Assembly: GCA_963575745.1 (NCBI GenBank)
Contig: CAUYUJ010001432.1
Coordinates: 10,001 to 74,000 of the forward strand
DNA from: Prorocentrum cordatum
Lineage: Eukaryota > Sar > Dinophyceae > Prorocentrales > Prorocentraceae
Length of the DNA: 64,000 nucleotides
Direction of reading: 5' to 3'
Positions 10,927 through 21,529 of the stretch are shown here, piece after piece (the stretch's first letter is position 1; each line of letters opens with the position of its first letter). The position numbers and the translations under genes were made by a program. The notes under the pieces are model-generated. The model made no database searches. It was not told the origin of the DNA and saw only the letters and a list, made by a program, of their open reading frames with translations.

Positions 10927-11098
10927 TCGGGGGTGGACAGAACCCCCAACAGTGACACGTCGATTAGCGAATTGTCCGTTTTCGGTTCTCGAGAGGGCGC
11001 CGTGGCCGTTATTTTCCAGGCCTGCGCCCGCCAGGTTTGGGCCCCAGGTCGTTTTCACTAAACCACGTTTTGCTAAAGGGAGGCCTGTCCATCCCCGA
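10927..11098. mobile_element. TCGGGGGTGGACAG TIR element, copy 1
   Basis: 172 bp, ends TCGGGGGTGGACAG and the inverse CTGTCCATCCCCGA. Nearly identical to 41119-41290 (also 172 bp) over its whole length. Flanking 5-mers here are GATCA and GACGA, weak as a duplication. Confidence 0.8.
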
Positions 11099-11413
11099 GA
11101 CGAACGATCCGCGTCATCGGGAAGCCGCGATCGTCCAAGGTTCAAGTCGGGCGCGTCCCTCTACAGGAGGACTGCTCAGCAATAGTGGCAGAATGGTCTG
11201 GGGAGGGCGACGTTCCTACTACGTTTCACCATGTTTGATCTGTGGTCTGTCCACCGCCGGGAGCATCGCGCGGCAAGCAGAGACGCACGAGGCCGAGGCA
11301 TGGCACGGGCCACGGACGCCCGAGCGGAGCGGTGGCAGGGAAGCGCGAGCCGCTGGGGCTCGGGATGCGGGGAGCTCGGCCGTCCGCGCGGCTTCCTGGG
11401 ATGGGCGCCGGAA

Positions 11414-11596
11414 TGAAGTCGGGTCTGTCCCCCATTCAGGGGGATTCTCGACGAAAAACATAAAATATCGCAAAAATGCACCCAAAAAACCAAGCAATAC
11501 CCCAAAAATAGTCCCCGGACTATTTTTGGGTTATTGTTTGATTATCTTGGGTTTTTTCGTCGAAAATCCCTTTGTAGGGGGACAGGCCCGACTTAT
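11414..11596. mobile_element. TTAAGTCGG-family MITE
   Basis: Ends TGAAGTCGGGTCTGTCCCCC and the inverse ending GGACAGGCCCGACTTAT. Flanks CGCCGGAA and CGCCAGAA (7 of 8). Inner arms TTCTCGACGAAAAA and TTTTTTCGTCGAAAA are inverted. Confidence 0.8.
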
Positions 11597-11606
11597 CGCC
11601 AGAACC

Positions 11607-11725
11607 ACCATTTTCGCCGCCCCCGCTGCGCTCCGCGCGCCAGGAAGGGGAGGGGGAGGGTCCAACGCCGATCCGAGAAACCCGCGCGGACCTCCGCGTT
11701 TTTACGTTCATGTCATTGTTTGTTT
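11607..11725. mobile_element. GC-rich foldback element, partial
   Basis: CTGCGCTCCGCGCGCCAGG to CCGATCCGAGAAACCCGCGCGGACCTCCG matches one arm of the 44735 copy, including the following TTTTTACGTTCATGTCATT. Confidence 0.6.
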
Positions 11726-11805
11726 CCCCAGGGATGGCCGCATGGTTTGGGGACCTGGGTCGTTTTCGGATCGTCGAGCGCGTTCCACTACTCGCCAAGT
11801 GCCTA

Positions 11806-11981
11806 CAGTCGGGGCACTGAGGAAGGAACCCTTTTCGTTGGGGAGGGGCTCCGCGTTCCTTAATTGTTTCACAGCTTGCCTCAGGTTTTCCTTACGTTTC
11901 CGATATGAAATCGAAGTTTAACTTATGGAAGATAGGGGCCTCGTTCCTTATTTAGGGTTCCTTAGGTCAACGCCCTGACTG
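11806..11981. mobile_element. Tc1/mariner-like MITE, copy 2
   Basis: Ends CAGTCGGGGCACTGA and the inverse CGCCCTGACTG with TA at 11804-11805 and 11982-11983. Full-length homologue of 1555-1725. Confidence 0.8.
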
Positions 11982-12176
11982 TACTCGCAAACGTCCGAAA
12001 AAAACAGATCCTTGCTCCGATGATCTCGTCGATCTCCCGCGGCGGATCCGGGCCACTTGCGAGCAGTTGCTCTGCGAGCAGTGGAGCGCGCATGTCCATC
12101 AGAGGATGTACTCGTGCGCTGTGACGCACCGTGCGATGAGGTCTCTCGTTCTCCCCCGCGTGGGCAAGAGTTGAAA

Positions 12177-12521
12177 CGGCGAAGACCAGTCTACTCTTCG
12201 GTCGGGCGTGTCCTCCTACAGGAGGATTTCGGACGAAAGGTGCGAAGTAGCCTAAACTACTCAACACATATTGAAAAATACAAAATCAATCGTCCCCGCA
12301 CTATGCTTTACTATGTTTGAATATTCCTCCTGTAGAGTAGACTTGAGTCGGGTCTGCCCCTCTACAGGAGGAGTGTTCAAACATAGTTAAGAAATAGCGC
12401 GGGGACGATTGATGCTGTATTTTTCAATAGTTGTTGATTCGTTTAGGCTACTTCGTACCTTTCGGCCGAAATCCTCCTGTAGGAGGACACGCCCGACCGA
12501 AGAGTAGACTGGTCTTCGCCG
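12177..12521. mobile_element. 345-bp foldback built from TTAAGTCGG-type ends
   Basis: Left arm from CGGCGAAGACCAGTCTACTC is matched by a right arm ending GAGTAGACTGGTCTTCGCCG. Complementarity continues inward through CGGTCGGGCGTGTCCTCC, the AATCGTCCCCGCACTAT segment, and ACTATGTTTGAA against TTCAAACATAGT. Nearly the whole unit is one palindrome around a loop of about 20 bases near 12345. Confidence 0.75.
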
Positions 12522-13260
12522 TATATGTTCGCTTGACTGCAGACTGCATGGTGGCCTGGCTACCGAAGCCAGCTTTGCGCTGCCGCGAGCTGTTTCATAG
12601 GGCATGTCTCGAACCTCCAATACCATCACTTCCTTCTCTGCCGCCCATATCCTCACTCTTGCTTATCGATCAAACTCCCGACCCTTATCATTCCTCGAAA
12701 ACCTCGTACTCCTCATCCTTATCTTCATCTTCATCACCTTCCCTCCTCCTTCGTCGTTATCCTCATACTTCTCGTCCTTCTCTTCCCCTCCTCCTTCCGC
12801 TCTCGTGCCTCATCCCTCCTTCCCCTCCCGTTCCTCCCCCACTTCCTCCATCCTTCCTCTGCCTCCCCAACCTGGGCTGGTGGAGACAACACGGGTGGGG
12901 GACAGCACCGGAAGGAAACGCACACGTACACGTTTATATTCATACACGGATTGTGTGTATGTATGTATGCATGCATGGATGTTTGTATGTGCATGCACGT
13001 GTATGTGTGTACATGAATATATGTATATAGATACATGTGTGTGTGCCTTTGCAGTGTGTCGTACACCTATCGCCCTCGCCCGAGCACCGACTCATGGTAA
13101 AGCCCTTGCGACCTGTGCCGCCGACTCCGACGGCGGGGCGCCCCCCGGGGCCCGCGGGCGCGCGCCCCCGCGGGATCCCCCGGGGCCGCGGCCGGGGGAC
13201 GGGGCCGGCCCTCCAACAGTGGGAACCCCTCCCTGTCCCAGACATGATCGCTCCGCTAAA
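12522..13260. other. CT-rich then TATG-rich spacer, no gene
   Basis: Degenerate CTTCCTC (12620-12870) and a TGTATGTATGCATG microsatellite (12945-13050), then GC-rich sequence. Frames lack domain character. Confidence 0.5.
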
Positions 13261-13261
13261 A

Positions 13262-13820
13262 AATCTTCGGGGGCGGAAAAGAGGGGGGTGATGACTAGGG
13301 GTGGGTGGGTATCATGGCGTGGGCCATGATATTTCCCCAGATTTCATGGCGCCTCTTCTTATTAATCGCTTCGCTCATGCCGCCGGCCCTGGAGCCCTCT
13401 TTAGGGCCTCTTGGGGGCCTCTTGGGGACCTCTTGGGAGTCTCTTGGGGCTCCTTGGCGGCGTTTTGGAGGCCCCCAGGGCCTCTTGGGGGGCTCTTGGG
13501 GGTAGTCGATTGCGGCTCCCCCCTCGGAGGCCACGATCCTCGTGAGGGGTGTCGAAAAATACCCTCCCCTGGAGTGGTCTGGTGGCTTCTCCCGGGCTTC
13601 TCTCGGGACCTTGCCGGGGTACTTTTCGTCCGGGGGCCCCCAGGGGCCGCTCCGCGCGCGCGAACTAGAAATATTGTTAACAAGTTACCGGAGATCTTAG
13701 CACGCCTCTGGCCCGTTGGGCCGGCGAATTTCATTACGTCCCTGGCCCCCCCGCTGGGCCGCGCACATGCCGCCGGTCATGATTTGCACCCCCCCTCTTG
13801 GACACCCCCCTCTTGGCCGC
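13262..13820. repeat. Low-copy repeat carrying a 365-bp insertion (occupied site)
   Basis: Flanks 13262-13363 and 13729-13820 align in order with 22312-22500, which lacks the middle. Shared text includes GGGGGCGGAAAAGAGGGGGG, CCAGATTTCATGGCGCCTC and TTTCATTACGTCCCTGGCCC. Confidence 0.8.
13364..13728 (+). mobile_element. 365-bp mobile segment, copy 1
   Basis: Begins AATCGCTTCGCTCATGCC and ends GTTGGGCCGGCGAA. Almost identical to 48886-49250. Contains degenerate GGGGCCTCTTG repeats and ATCCTCGTGAGGGGTGTCG. The paralogous site near 22400 reads straight from left to right flank. No TIR or coding capacity was seen. Confidence 0.8.
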
Positions 13821-14192
13821 TAAAAAATATGGACGCCAGGTTTTTGGCCACTGTCGGCCTCGGGGGGCCCTCGCCGGGCCCCGGGGCCGTCGACAAACGA
13901 TCGAGGGCGAAAAACCGCTGCCGGGAAGGGGTCGGGACTTCGTGGGGCCCCGCACTGGAAAGTTCAGGACGTCGTCCGGGGTCCCTCCTGTCCACAGGTG
14001 GGGCTCCCCCCTGGGGCCCGCCGGTCGCCCCCCGGAGGCTGCAAGCTGAACCAGGACCCCTTCCCCTGTTACCCCGCCTCCGTAACCCCCTCTCTATCCC
14101 CCCCACGCGTGCCCCCCACCCACCCCCTTGGAAGGCAAGAAGTGAAGGGAATCGACTGGATGACGACGTTTCTTTTCTTTGGTCGTTCCTCT

Positions 14193-14544
14193 ATTCTTGA
14201 CGCTTCGCGTATCCCCACCAGCCCATCCAGAAACGACGCCCAGGCGAGTAGAGGTGATCATGGAAGCGGGGCAGCATACAGAGGAACAAGGGGCTGGGGA
14301 GGCCGTCGTACCCCAAGGGGGGGGGATGGAGGACGTCTCGGAGGCGGAAGAGGAGGATGATGAGGGTGGGGAGGGAGGAATGAGGAGGAGGAGGAATAGG
14401 CGAATGATGATGTTGATGTTGATGTTGATATTGATGATGCTGATGATGACGATGATGGTGGTGGTCTTGACGATGGTGATGGTGATGGTGATGGTGGTGG
14501 TGATGGTGATGGTGATGGTGGTGATGATGATGGTGGTGATGATT

Positions 14545-14607
<63 letters not shown>

Positions 14608-15208
14608 GTGATGATGAGGGGGAGGAGGAGGAGGAGGATAAGGGCGATCAGAAGAGTCAAAGGCCTCTTGAATGCCTCGCGGAGTCTCTTGGGATGTCTC
14701 TTGGGATACTCTTTGAGGTCTCTTGGGGCGTCTTGGGGGCCTCTTGGCGGTCCCGGGAGCTTTTTGGACCGTCTTGGGTGCCTCGTGGGAGCCTCTTGGG
14801 GCCTCTTGGGGGCCTCTTGGAGGTATTTTGGGGGACTCTTGGAGGCCTCTTGGGGCCTCCTGGTCGCCTCTTGGGGCCTCCTGGGCGCCTCTTGAGGCCC
14901 TCTTGGGGCGCTCTTGGGAGCCTTGGGAGCGCTCTTGGGGCCATCTTGGAGGTGATCGATCAACCAAAAGGGGGGGGTCAATTAGCCTCCCCCCTCGGGA
15001 GCCTCCAAAATCGGCCAAAACCCTAGTAAAACCAATGATTTTGGCTTCCTATCTTGGGGCCCAAAGAGCCGTCCGACACCTCGCGGCCCGTCCCGTCCAG
15101 GTCCAGGGGAGGGGGTAGGGGGAGGGGTAAACCCTTCCCCAAGGGGGAAGAGGGAGGGGTGGAAGAGGATCTGTTCTAGACCACCTACGCCCAAAGGGCT
15201 GGTGGGAT
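14193..15208 (+). repeat. Composite repeat, copy 1
   Basis: Order: TACGCTTCGCGT-like left end and ATCCCCACCAGCCCATC; a (GAT)n core at 14405-14640; degenerate 11-bp GGGGCCTCTTG minisatellite at 14660-14950; GTAAAA-CAATGATTTTGGCTTC; GGGAGGGGTAAACCC; right end CCCAAAGGGCTGGTGGGAT. The ends share inverted ATCCC(C)ACCAGCCC. Same modules, with a different core, occur at 16966-18344. Confidence 0.7.
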
Positions 15209-15214
15209 TTTCTT

Positions 15215-15266
15215 GGGACTGGCAAGCACGACGACGACGGCGACCACGACGACGACGACCACGACG

Positions 15267-15309
<43 letters not shown>

Positions 15310-15370
15310 AGACGACGACGACGAAGACGACGACGAACACGACAACGACGACGACGATGACGCCGACAGC
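15215..15370. repeat. CGA/CCACGA microsatellite
   Basis: (ACG)n and (CACGAC)n. Confidence 0.9.
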
Positions 15371-15540
15371 GTCTCACACACGCCGAAAGGTTCGCGGATT
15401 TGTTCCAACACTCTTGCGTTTGATTGTCGTTTTGAATAGGGCGCTTGGGTCGCGTCTCCTTCCTTCCCGCCTCCCTCCTCCTCTCCCCTCCTTGCCTGCT
15501 AGCCTGCCTCCTACCGCGCCGCCCTACCGGGGGGCGCGCT

Positions 15541-16965
15541 AGGGGGGCTGCGAACTGCGAAAATGTCATCATTTTCGAGGGCTGCTGGGGAGGCCAGCTT
15601 TATAGGTACCGAGCGCGGATTCAGAATAGACCTCGCCATTCCTGGGGGGATACGAACTGCGGAAATGTCGCCATGTACAAGGGCTGCTGGAAGGGACCAG
15701 CAAAGTGACATGCTGCGCGGACTGAGGTGAGACCGCGGCATCCTTGAGGGGCTACGACTTGCGAAAATGTTGCCAGTTTCAAGTGCTGCTGGGGGGCCAG
15801 CCCGTCTTACGCGGACTCAGATTCGACCTCGCCACCCCTGGAGTGCTGCGACCTGTGAAGATGTCGCCATGTTCGAGGGCTGCTGGGAGGGGTCAGCACA
15901 GTGACATTTTACGCGGCCTCAGATTAGACCTCGCCATCCTTGCGGGGCTGAGAACTCTGAACATGTCGCCACGTTCGAGGGCTGCTGTGGGGGCCCGCAC
16001 AGTGATGACTGACGCGGATTCAGAGTAGACGCTAGATTCGATAGTTGTTGGGGTGGGGCCAGCGCAGTGACGTCCTCGCGGACTTACTTGAGACCTCGCC
16101 ATCATTAGAGGGGGCGAACTACGAAGCCGACGCCACTTTCGAGGGCTGCTGAGGAGGGGCAGCACAGTGACGTCCTACGCGGACTCATATGAGACTTCGA
16201 CATCCCTGGGGGGCTGCGACCTGCGAACGCGTCGTCACTTTCGAGGGCTGCTGAGGGGGGGCAGCACAGAGACGTCCCATTCGGACTCAGATCAGAACTC
16301 GGCTTCCCTCGGGAACTGCGAACTGCGAAGCGGTCGCCACTTCCGCGAGTTGCTGGGAGTGCCATCGCAGTGACGTGCTGCGCGGACTCAGAACAGACCT
16401 CGTCGTCCCTGGGCAGCTGCGACTTGCGAAGACGTCTCCGCCTTCGAGGGCTCCTGGAAGGGGCCAGCCCAGCGACGTCCTATGCGGACTCAGATGTGAC
16501 CTCGCCATCCCCTGGGGGGCTGCGAAGCGTGAACACGTCGCCGCTTTCGAGAGTAGCTGCGGGGGGGGGGCAGCGCAGCGACGTCTCACGCGGCCTCCGA
16601 CTAGACCTTTCAGGGAGGGAAAAATCACAGACACTATGAATCGCTGATTCCCCAGAAAATATAGGAAAATATGGGAAGTGGGGGGAAGACGAAAACCCCC
16701 CAAATACGGGAACATATGGGGAATAGTATTATTTGTGCGTATTTATTTGTGTGTCCTGGGGCCCCTTCAGCCTTGCCATCCCTGGGAGGCTGCGAACTGA
16801 GAAAACGTCGCCAATTCCGAGGGCTGCTGGGGAGGCCAGCACAGTGACGACCGTCGCGGAGTCAGATTAGACCTCGCAATCCGGGAGGGGCTGCGAACTG
16901 CGAACGCGTGGCAACCTTCAAGCGCTGCTGGGGGACCAGCACAGCGACGCTCCGCTGGAACCCAA
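15541..16965 (+). repeat. Satellite of about 100 bp, a dozen or more copies
   Basis: Each unit has GGGCTGCGAACTGCGAA, TTTCGAGGGCTGCTG, a CAGCACAGTGACG block and GCGGACTCAGATTAGACC with CTCGCCATCCC. Units differ by 10-20%. The array is interrupted at 16611-16766 by a short element and resumes to about 16965. It resumes once more at 18345 after the second composite repeat. Confidence 0.85.
16611..16766 (+). mobile_element. CAGGAGGG-family MITE inside the satellite
   Basis: Starts CAGGGAGGGAAAAATCAC, ends GTCCTGGGGCCCCTT. Satellite units abut on both sides (left AGACCTTT, right CAGCCTTG, weakly similar 8-mers). Confidence 0.75.
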
Positions 16966-18344
16966 ATTCTTTACGCTTCGCGTATCCCCACCAGCCCATC
17001 TCAAAACAGCAACTCTTGATAATCATGCCGACAGTCGTGTTTTTCAGGCGTGTTTCCGCCTGCCCCCGCATGTCTCCCCTGTTCCTCCTTCCTCCCGCCT
17101 CCTTGTACATCCTCCTTGTGGTGGGAGCGGGAGAAGGACGAGGCGGAGGAGGAGGGAGAGAAAGCGCTCCTCGTAGTTTGAGTCGTTTGGGGTTTCTCGT
17201 CCTGGTGTGAGTCGTTCGGGCCCTTCTTCCTGGTGTGAGTCGTTCGGGCTCTTCGTGGTGTGAGTCGTTCGGGCTCTTCGTCCTGGTGTGAGTCGTTCGG
17301 GCTTCTCGTGGTGTGAGTTGTTCGGGCCCCTCGTCCTGGTGTGAGTCGTTCGGGCCCCTCCTCCTGGTGTGACTCGTTCGGGCTCCTCGTGGTGTGAGTC
17401 GTTCGGGGCCCTCGTCGTGGTGTGAGTCGTTCGGGCTCCTCGTGGTGTGAGTCGTTCGGGCGCCTCGTCCTGGTGTGAGTCGTTCGGGCCCCTCCTTCTG
17501 GTGTGAGTCGTTCGGGCTCTTCGTGGTGTGAGTCGTTCGGGCCCCTCGTCCTGGTGTGAGTCGTTCGGGCTCCTCGTGGCGTGAGGCGTTCGGGCACCTC
17601 GTCCCCTTTTGGGGCGTCTTGGGGGCCTCTTGGCGGCCCCAGGGGCTTCTAGGAGCGTCTTGGGTGCCTTGGGGGAGCCTCTTCGGGCCTCTTGGGAGCC
17701 TCTTGGAGGCCGTTTGGGGCGTCTTGGGGGCCTCTTGGCGGCCCCAGGGGCTTCCAGGAGCGTCTTGGGTGCCTCGGGGGAGCCTCTTGGGGCCTCTTGG
17801 GGGCCTCTTGGGGGCATCTTGGGGGCCTCTTGGAGGCCTCTTGGGGGCCTCCTGGGGGCCTCTTGGGGCCATCTTGGGGCCTCTTGGTGCCTCCTGGGCG
17901 CTTCTTGGGGCCATCTTGGAGGGAATGGATCAAAGAAGAGGGGAGCTTTAATGAGCGCTGCCCCCTCAGAAGGACAAAATGAGCCCAAAACCTTCGTAAA
18001 ATCAATGATTTTGCCTTGAAGGAAGAGGGGAGCTTTCATGAGCGCTGCCCCTTCCGAAGGCCAAAATGGGGCCAAAGCCGTAGTAAAATCAATGATTTTG
18101 GCTTCACAGAAGAGGAGAGGGTTTTTTCTCCCTCCCCCCGTCGGGGCCAGAATCCTCGTGAGGGGTGTCGTTTTTTAGCCCTCCCAGGAGTCGAAAATAA
18201 CTCCCCTGACGACCCGCGGAGGGACCTCTCCAGGCCCAGGGGAGGGGGTAGGGGGAGGGGTAAACCCCTCCCCGAAGGGGAAGAAGGGGGGTTGAGGACA
18301 GACAGAGCTCTCTAAACCACTCACGCCCAAAGGGCTGGTGGGAT
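16966..18344 (+). repeat. Composite repeat, copy 2, inserted in the satellite
   Basis: Left end ATTCTTTACGCTTCGCG and ATCCCCACCAGCCCATC as in copy 1. Core is a GTGTGAGTCGTTCGGGC minisatellite (17170-17600), then the GGGGCCTCTTG minisatellite (17605-17930), CAATGATTTTGGCTTC, GGGGTAAACCCC and AAAGGGCTGGTGGGAT. Satellite text TAGACCTCGCCATCCC resumes immediately after 18344. Confidence 0.75.
17170..17600 (+). repeat. GTGTGAGTCGTTCGGGC minisatellite
   Basis: About 17 copies of GTGTGAGTCGTTCGGGC with spacers CTCCTCGTG or CCCCTCGTCCTG, giving alternating spacings. The antisense open frame (SPNDSHQDEGPERLTP) is a by-product. Confidence 0.85.
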
Positions 18345-18359
18345 TAGACCTCGCCATCC

Positions 18360-19837
18360 CTCGGGGGTTGGGGCGGGAGTCTGAAGCTTTTGCGGGGCCA
18401 TCTTAGGACGGAGTGACCTGGAGTCAACATATTATGCCTGGAAGTCCCTCTGGCCGCTCGTTTGTGGTACGGTTCTTGCCACAAGAGGCACAACTTTAGT
18501 TGCGGTCTGTTCTTGCCGCGTTGACGCGGCGGTGACCCAAGCGCGGGCGTTTGAGACTGGACGCCGCCAGCGGCAAGCATGATGCGGTATTCAACGGTCT
18601 GCGCTATCGGGGAGCCGCGAGTTCTCAAGGTGGAACGGCTCACGCGGTGTCGGCGCCCATCACCGCTGTCATCGCAGCGTGAACCCGCCATGAGCAGGTC
18701 ACGTCCACAAGGATATATATATATATATACACATGTTTATATGTATATAAACATGTATGCGTGTGTGTTATCTTGTGATTAACGTACTGCGAATCGCAAA
18801 CACTCTGTCGCCCAGGAGACTCGCGCCTGGCCTGGGCGCGCTGCGGCATGGCGCTTCCCCCCGTGCTCCGATCCTCTGTCTCCTCAGCGTTACTTCGCGA
18901 GTCCGCCTTGAGAGACCGCCGCAACCGTCCCACAGCATGTCTCGGAGGCACGAGTTGCGAGCACGATGGCGTGCCCACAGCTACATGGCGACGGAGAGGA
19001 GTCTGAGTTCCTCCTGGGCGTGCGCTCGGGCATTTCGAGCGCTCGCGCGATGCGTACCCTCGGATCCTCGTGTACGTGCAAGTCCTTCTTCCGTGCAAGT
19101 CCTTCTTCCGCCCCTGAAGGGATCTCCCCCTCTTCCCCCCTCCCCGCCCACCTTCCTCTTCCCCTCTTCCTCTTCCCCTCTTCCCCTCTTCCTCTTCCCC
19201 TCATCCGCTCCTGAAGGGATCTTCCCCTCTTCCTCTTCCCCCTCCCACCTTCTTTTCCTCCCCGCCTTCCCCGCGCGGCCTCTCGGCCAGACGAGGCCCG
19301 GGGCGAGCGCACGCGCGCACCGTGCACCGTGCACCCGCACGCCCAGCGGCGCACGGGAGCGGGCAGGGGGCGCGAGGGGCGTGGGGCTCTCGTGAGGCCT
19401 CGCCAGGCCTCCCAGGAAGCCCCCCCCCCCCCGGGCCTCCGAGGAGCCGCCTCCTCGGGGCCTCGCCGTGGCGTCGTCGGTGCACAGCGCCAGCGACGCG
19501 GCCGCGGCCGCGGCACGGCCGCGATGGCTCCTCCGCGCGCTCCGGCTCAGATGCGGCGCAGCAGGCAGGGGCACGGCGCGCCACGGAGTTGGTGAGTGAC
19601 CCCCCCCCCCCCCGCGGCCTCCGAGGCCGGCCCCCGCCAACCGCTCCCCTCCACGGGGAAGCCGCCGGCAGGCTTCGGCAACCCCTGCCGTGGGGCCTCG
19701 CCAGAGCTTCCCGGCAGGGCCGCCCTCGAAGGCAGAGGAGGCAAAAAGGGCTCCTCGGAGGCAGAGGGCTTTCCCTGGGAGGGCGCCTCGAAGGCAGAGG
19801 GCCCTTTCGAGGGCCCGTCGAAGGCCAGGGGCCTATA
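18360..19837. other. No convincing gene; small AT and CT repeats
   Basis: (AT)n near 18713-18730, CTTCCCCT repeats at 19125-19250, then GC-rich sequence. Frames on both strands lack recognisable domains. GAAGGCAGAGG recurs near 19730, 19760 and 19790. Confidence 0.4.
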
Positions 19838-20030
19838 TGATGAGCGTATTTTCCACCACCACCACCATAAGTTGGAGTGGGGAAGGAGGAGGAGGAGGAG
19901 GAGGAGGAGGAGGAGGAGGAGGAGGAGGAGGAGGAGGACGAAGAGGAGGAGGATGAGGAGGAGGAGGCGGAGGAGGACCCCCTCCTCCAACTTATGGTGG
20001 TGGTGGTGGTGGTAGAAAACACGCCCATCA
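19838..20030. mobile_element. TIR pair flanking a GGA microsatellite, copy 1
   Basis: Left TGATGAGCGTATTTTCC(ACC)nATAAGTTGGAG and right CTCCAACTTAT(GGT)n-AGAAAACACGCCCATCA are inverted over about 40 bp. The interior is (GGA)n. The relative at 42209-42412 has the complementary CCT core. Confidence 0.75.
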
Positions 20031-20280
20031 CCCAGAGGGCATTGCCGACTTCCTTGGAAGAAGAAAAAACTCGGGCATAGCCAGGACCCCAGGTAAGGGG
20101 ACCCAGTTAGTGGTAGGGCCCTGGAGCCAGAATCACTAAACCAGGTCTGCCGTAGCTGGTGCTTTCTCGAGTGGCGGCAGTTCCGGCTTGTGGAACGGGG
20201 CGGGGGGGCGTCCCCCAGTACACATCACTAAACCAGGTCCCACTAAACCCAGTTCTGCCAACGCCCGAAAAACGGCATCA

Positions 20281-20448
20281 ACATGAACTTGTGGCCTTCC
20301 GCGCGGATTTCTTGGATCCGTGCTGGGTCCACCCTGGCGGCGCCTCCAGCGCCGCCCTTGGCGCGCTCCGCGCGCCAGGGAGGGGTGTCCAGCGTGGTTC
20401 CAAGAGATCTGCGCGGAGCGCCAAAAGTTCGTGTTTATCTTCTTATAT
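20281..20448. mobile_element. GC-rich foldback element, copy 2
   Basis: CTTCCGCGCGGATTTCTTGGATCCG with the inverse GGTTCCAAGAGATCTGCGCGGAG. The middle contains CTTGGCGCGCTCCGCGCGCCAGG. Confidence 0.7.
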
Positions 20449-20644
20449 TCCTGATGGCCGCCCCACTCCCTCCCGTCGGTACGGTCGAGATGGGTACGGA
20501 AAGAATGGGGACTCATATAGTTTTCGCTGGGGACTGCATTCAGCTCGTCGACGTTGCTCTTCTTGGGATTCCTTGCTTCTAGTGGCTTACGCTTGCTTCT
20601 GATGGTGCTGGCAGCTTGCTCTTGCGGACCTGTTGACAATCTTT

Positions 20645-20803
20645 CAGGAGGGGAAAAACACACAGACACAATTAATCGCCGATCCCCAGGAAAATATACG
20701 GAAATATGGGAAGTGGGGGGGAAGACAGAAACCCAGAAAATAGGGGGAAATATGGGGAACCGTTTTATTTGTGTGTATCTATTTGCGTGTTCTGGGGCCC
20801 CTT
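20645..20803 (+). mobile_element. CAGGAGGG-family MITE
   Basis: CAGGAGGGGAAAAACACACA to TCTGGGGCCCCTT with the internal GGGAAATATGGGGAACCG block. Flanks CAATCTTT and TACTCTTG (5 of 8). Confidence 0.75.
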
Positions 20804-21214
20804 TACTCTTGTCGGCGGGCGGGCTGTCGGCCGCGGTCGAAGCTCCGCGCGCTGTGGCACGAAGCCCGACAGCAAGTTCGGTCCAGCTTGAGCAAGGCTC
20901 GCCGTCGACCACTGTCCATTTTCCGCGGCCGCTGTCCCTTGTCGACACGACCCCGCCGTTGGTTCTGGACAACATTCGAGGCGTTCCAAAAGAAAGGGCC
21001 TTGCCTTCGAGGATCGACAGAGTTGTCACCTCTTCCTCGGCGGAAGTGCGGCGGAAGCAAAACGAGGCCGCGTCCGCCCGCGGACGCCAGCGGGAACTCG
21101 GCGGAAGGTGGCGGAAGTGAAAGATGCGCCCCCCGGGAGATGAAAACGTTTTTGGGTTCAGGGTTTCCGAAATCCGCCATTCGTTGTTGTCGGCCACGAC
21201 GCGCAGGGGGGTAA

Positions 21215-21343
21215 GGGGAGGCGGGAAGGCTTCTCCGAAGCAGGCTGCTTCTTAGAAGGCGCGGACCTTGTCTATGGATGGAAGGGCGCGCGCCTTCTGA
21301 GAAGCGGCCTCCGTCCGAGAAGCCTTCCCCCCTCCCCCTACAC
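21215..21343. repeat. GAAGGCTTCTC-type inverted repeat
   Basis: GGGAAGGCTTCTCCGAAGC facing GAGAAGCCTTCCCCC, with AGAAGGCGCGG facing CGCGCGCCTTCT inside. A relative lies at 22770-22920. Confidence 0.6.
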
Positions 21344-21528
21344 TTAAGTCGGGCCTGTCCCCCCTACAGGGATTTTTTTCGACGAAAAATTCGAAGTGTT
21401 CCAAACATAATTGAAAAATGTCCAATCTTAGTATGTTTTGACTACTTTTTGACCCTTTTGGGGCGTTTTGGGGGTATGTTGCATTCTTCGTGGAAAATCC
21501 CCCTTGTGGGGGGACAGGCCCGACATAA
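21344..21528. mobile_element. TTAAGTCGG-family MITE
   Basis: TTAAGTCGGGCCTGTCCCCC to GGGGGACAGGCCCGACATAA. Flanks CCCTACAC and CCCTGCAC (7 of 8). Confidence 0.85.
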
Positions 21529-21529
21529 C

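Noticed and set aside
17170-17600. CRISPR-like array
   Set aside because: The repeats are 17 bases, the spacers are themselves repeats, and the setting is eukaryotic.
14094-18075. Frames reading PRGPQEAPKRPPRGPQ or LLGASWGPLGGLL over hundreds of residues
   Set aside because: By-products of the 11-bp GGGGCCTCTTG and GTGAGTCGTTC minisatellites; different frames and strands give equally long products.
15030-18112. ATTTTGGCT in CAATGATTTTGGCTTC as a spliced-leader relic
   Set aside because: Only about 11 of 21 bases match, and it is part of the composite repeat.
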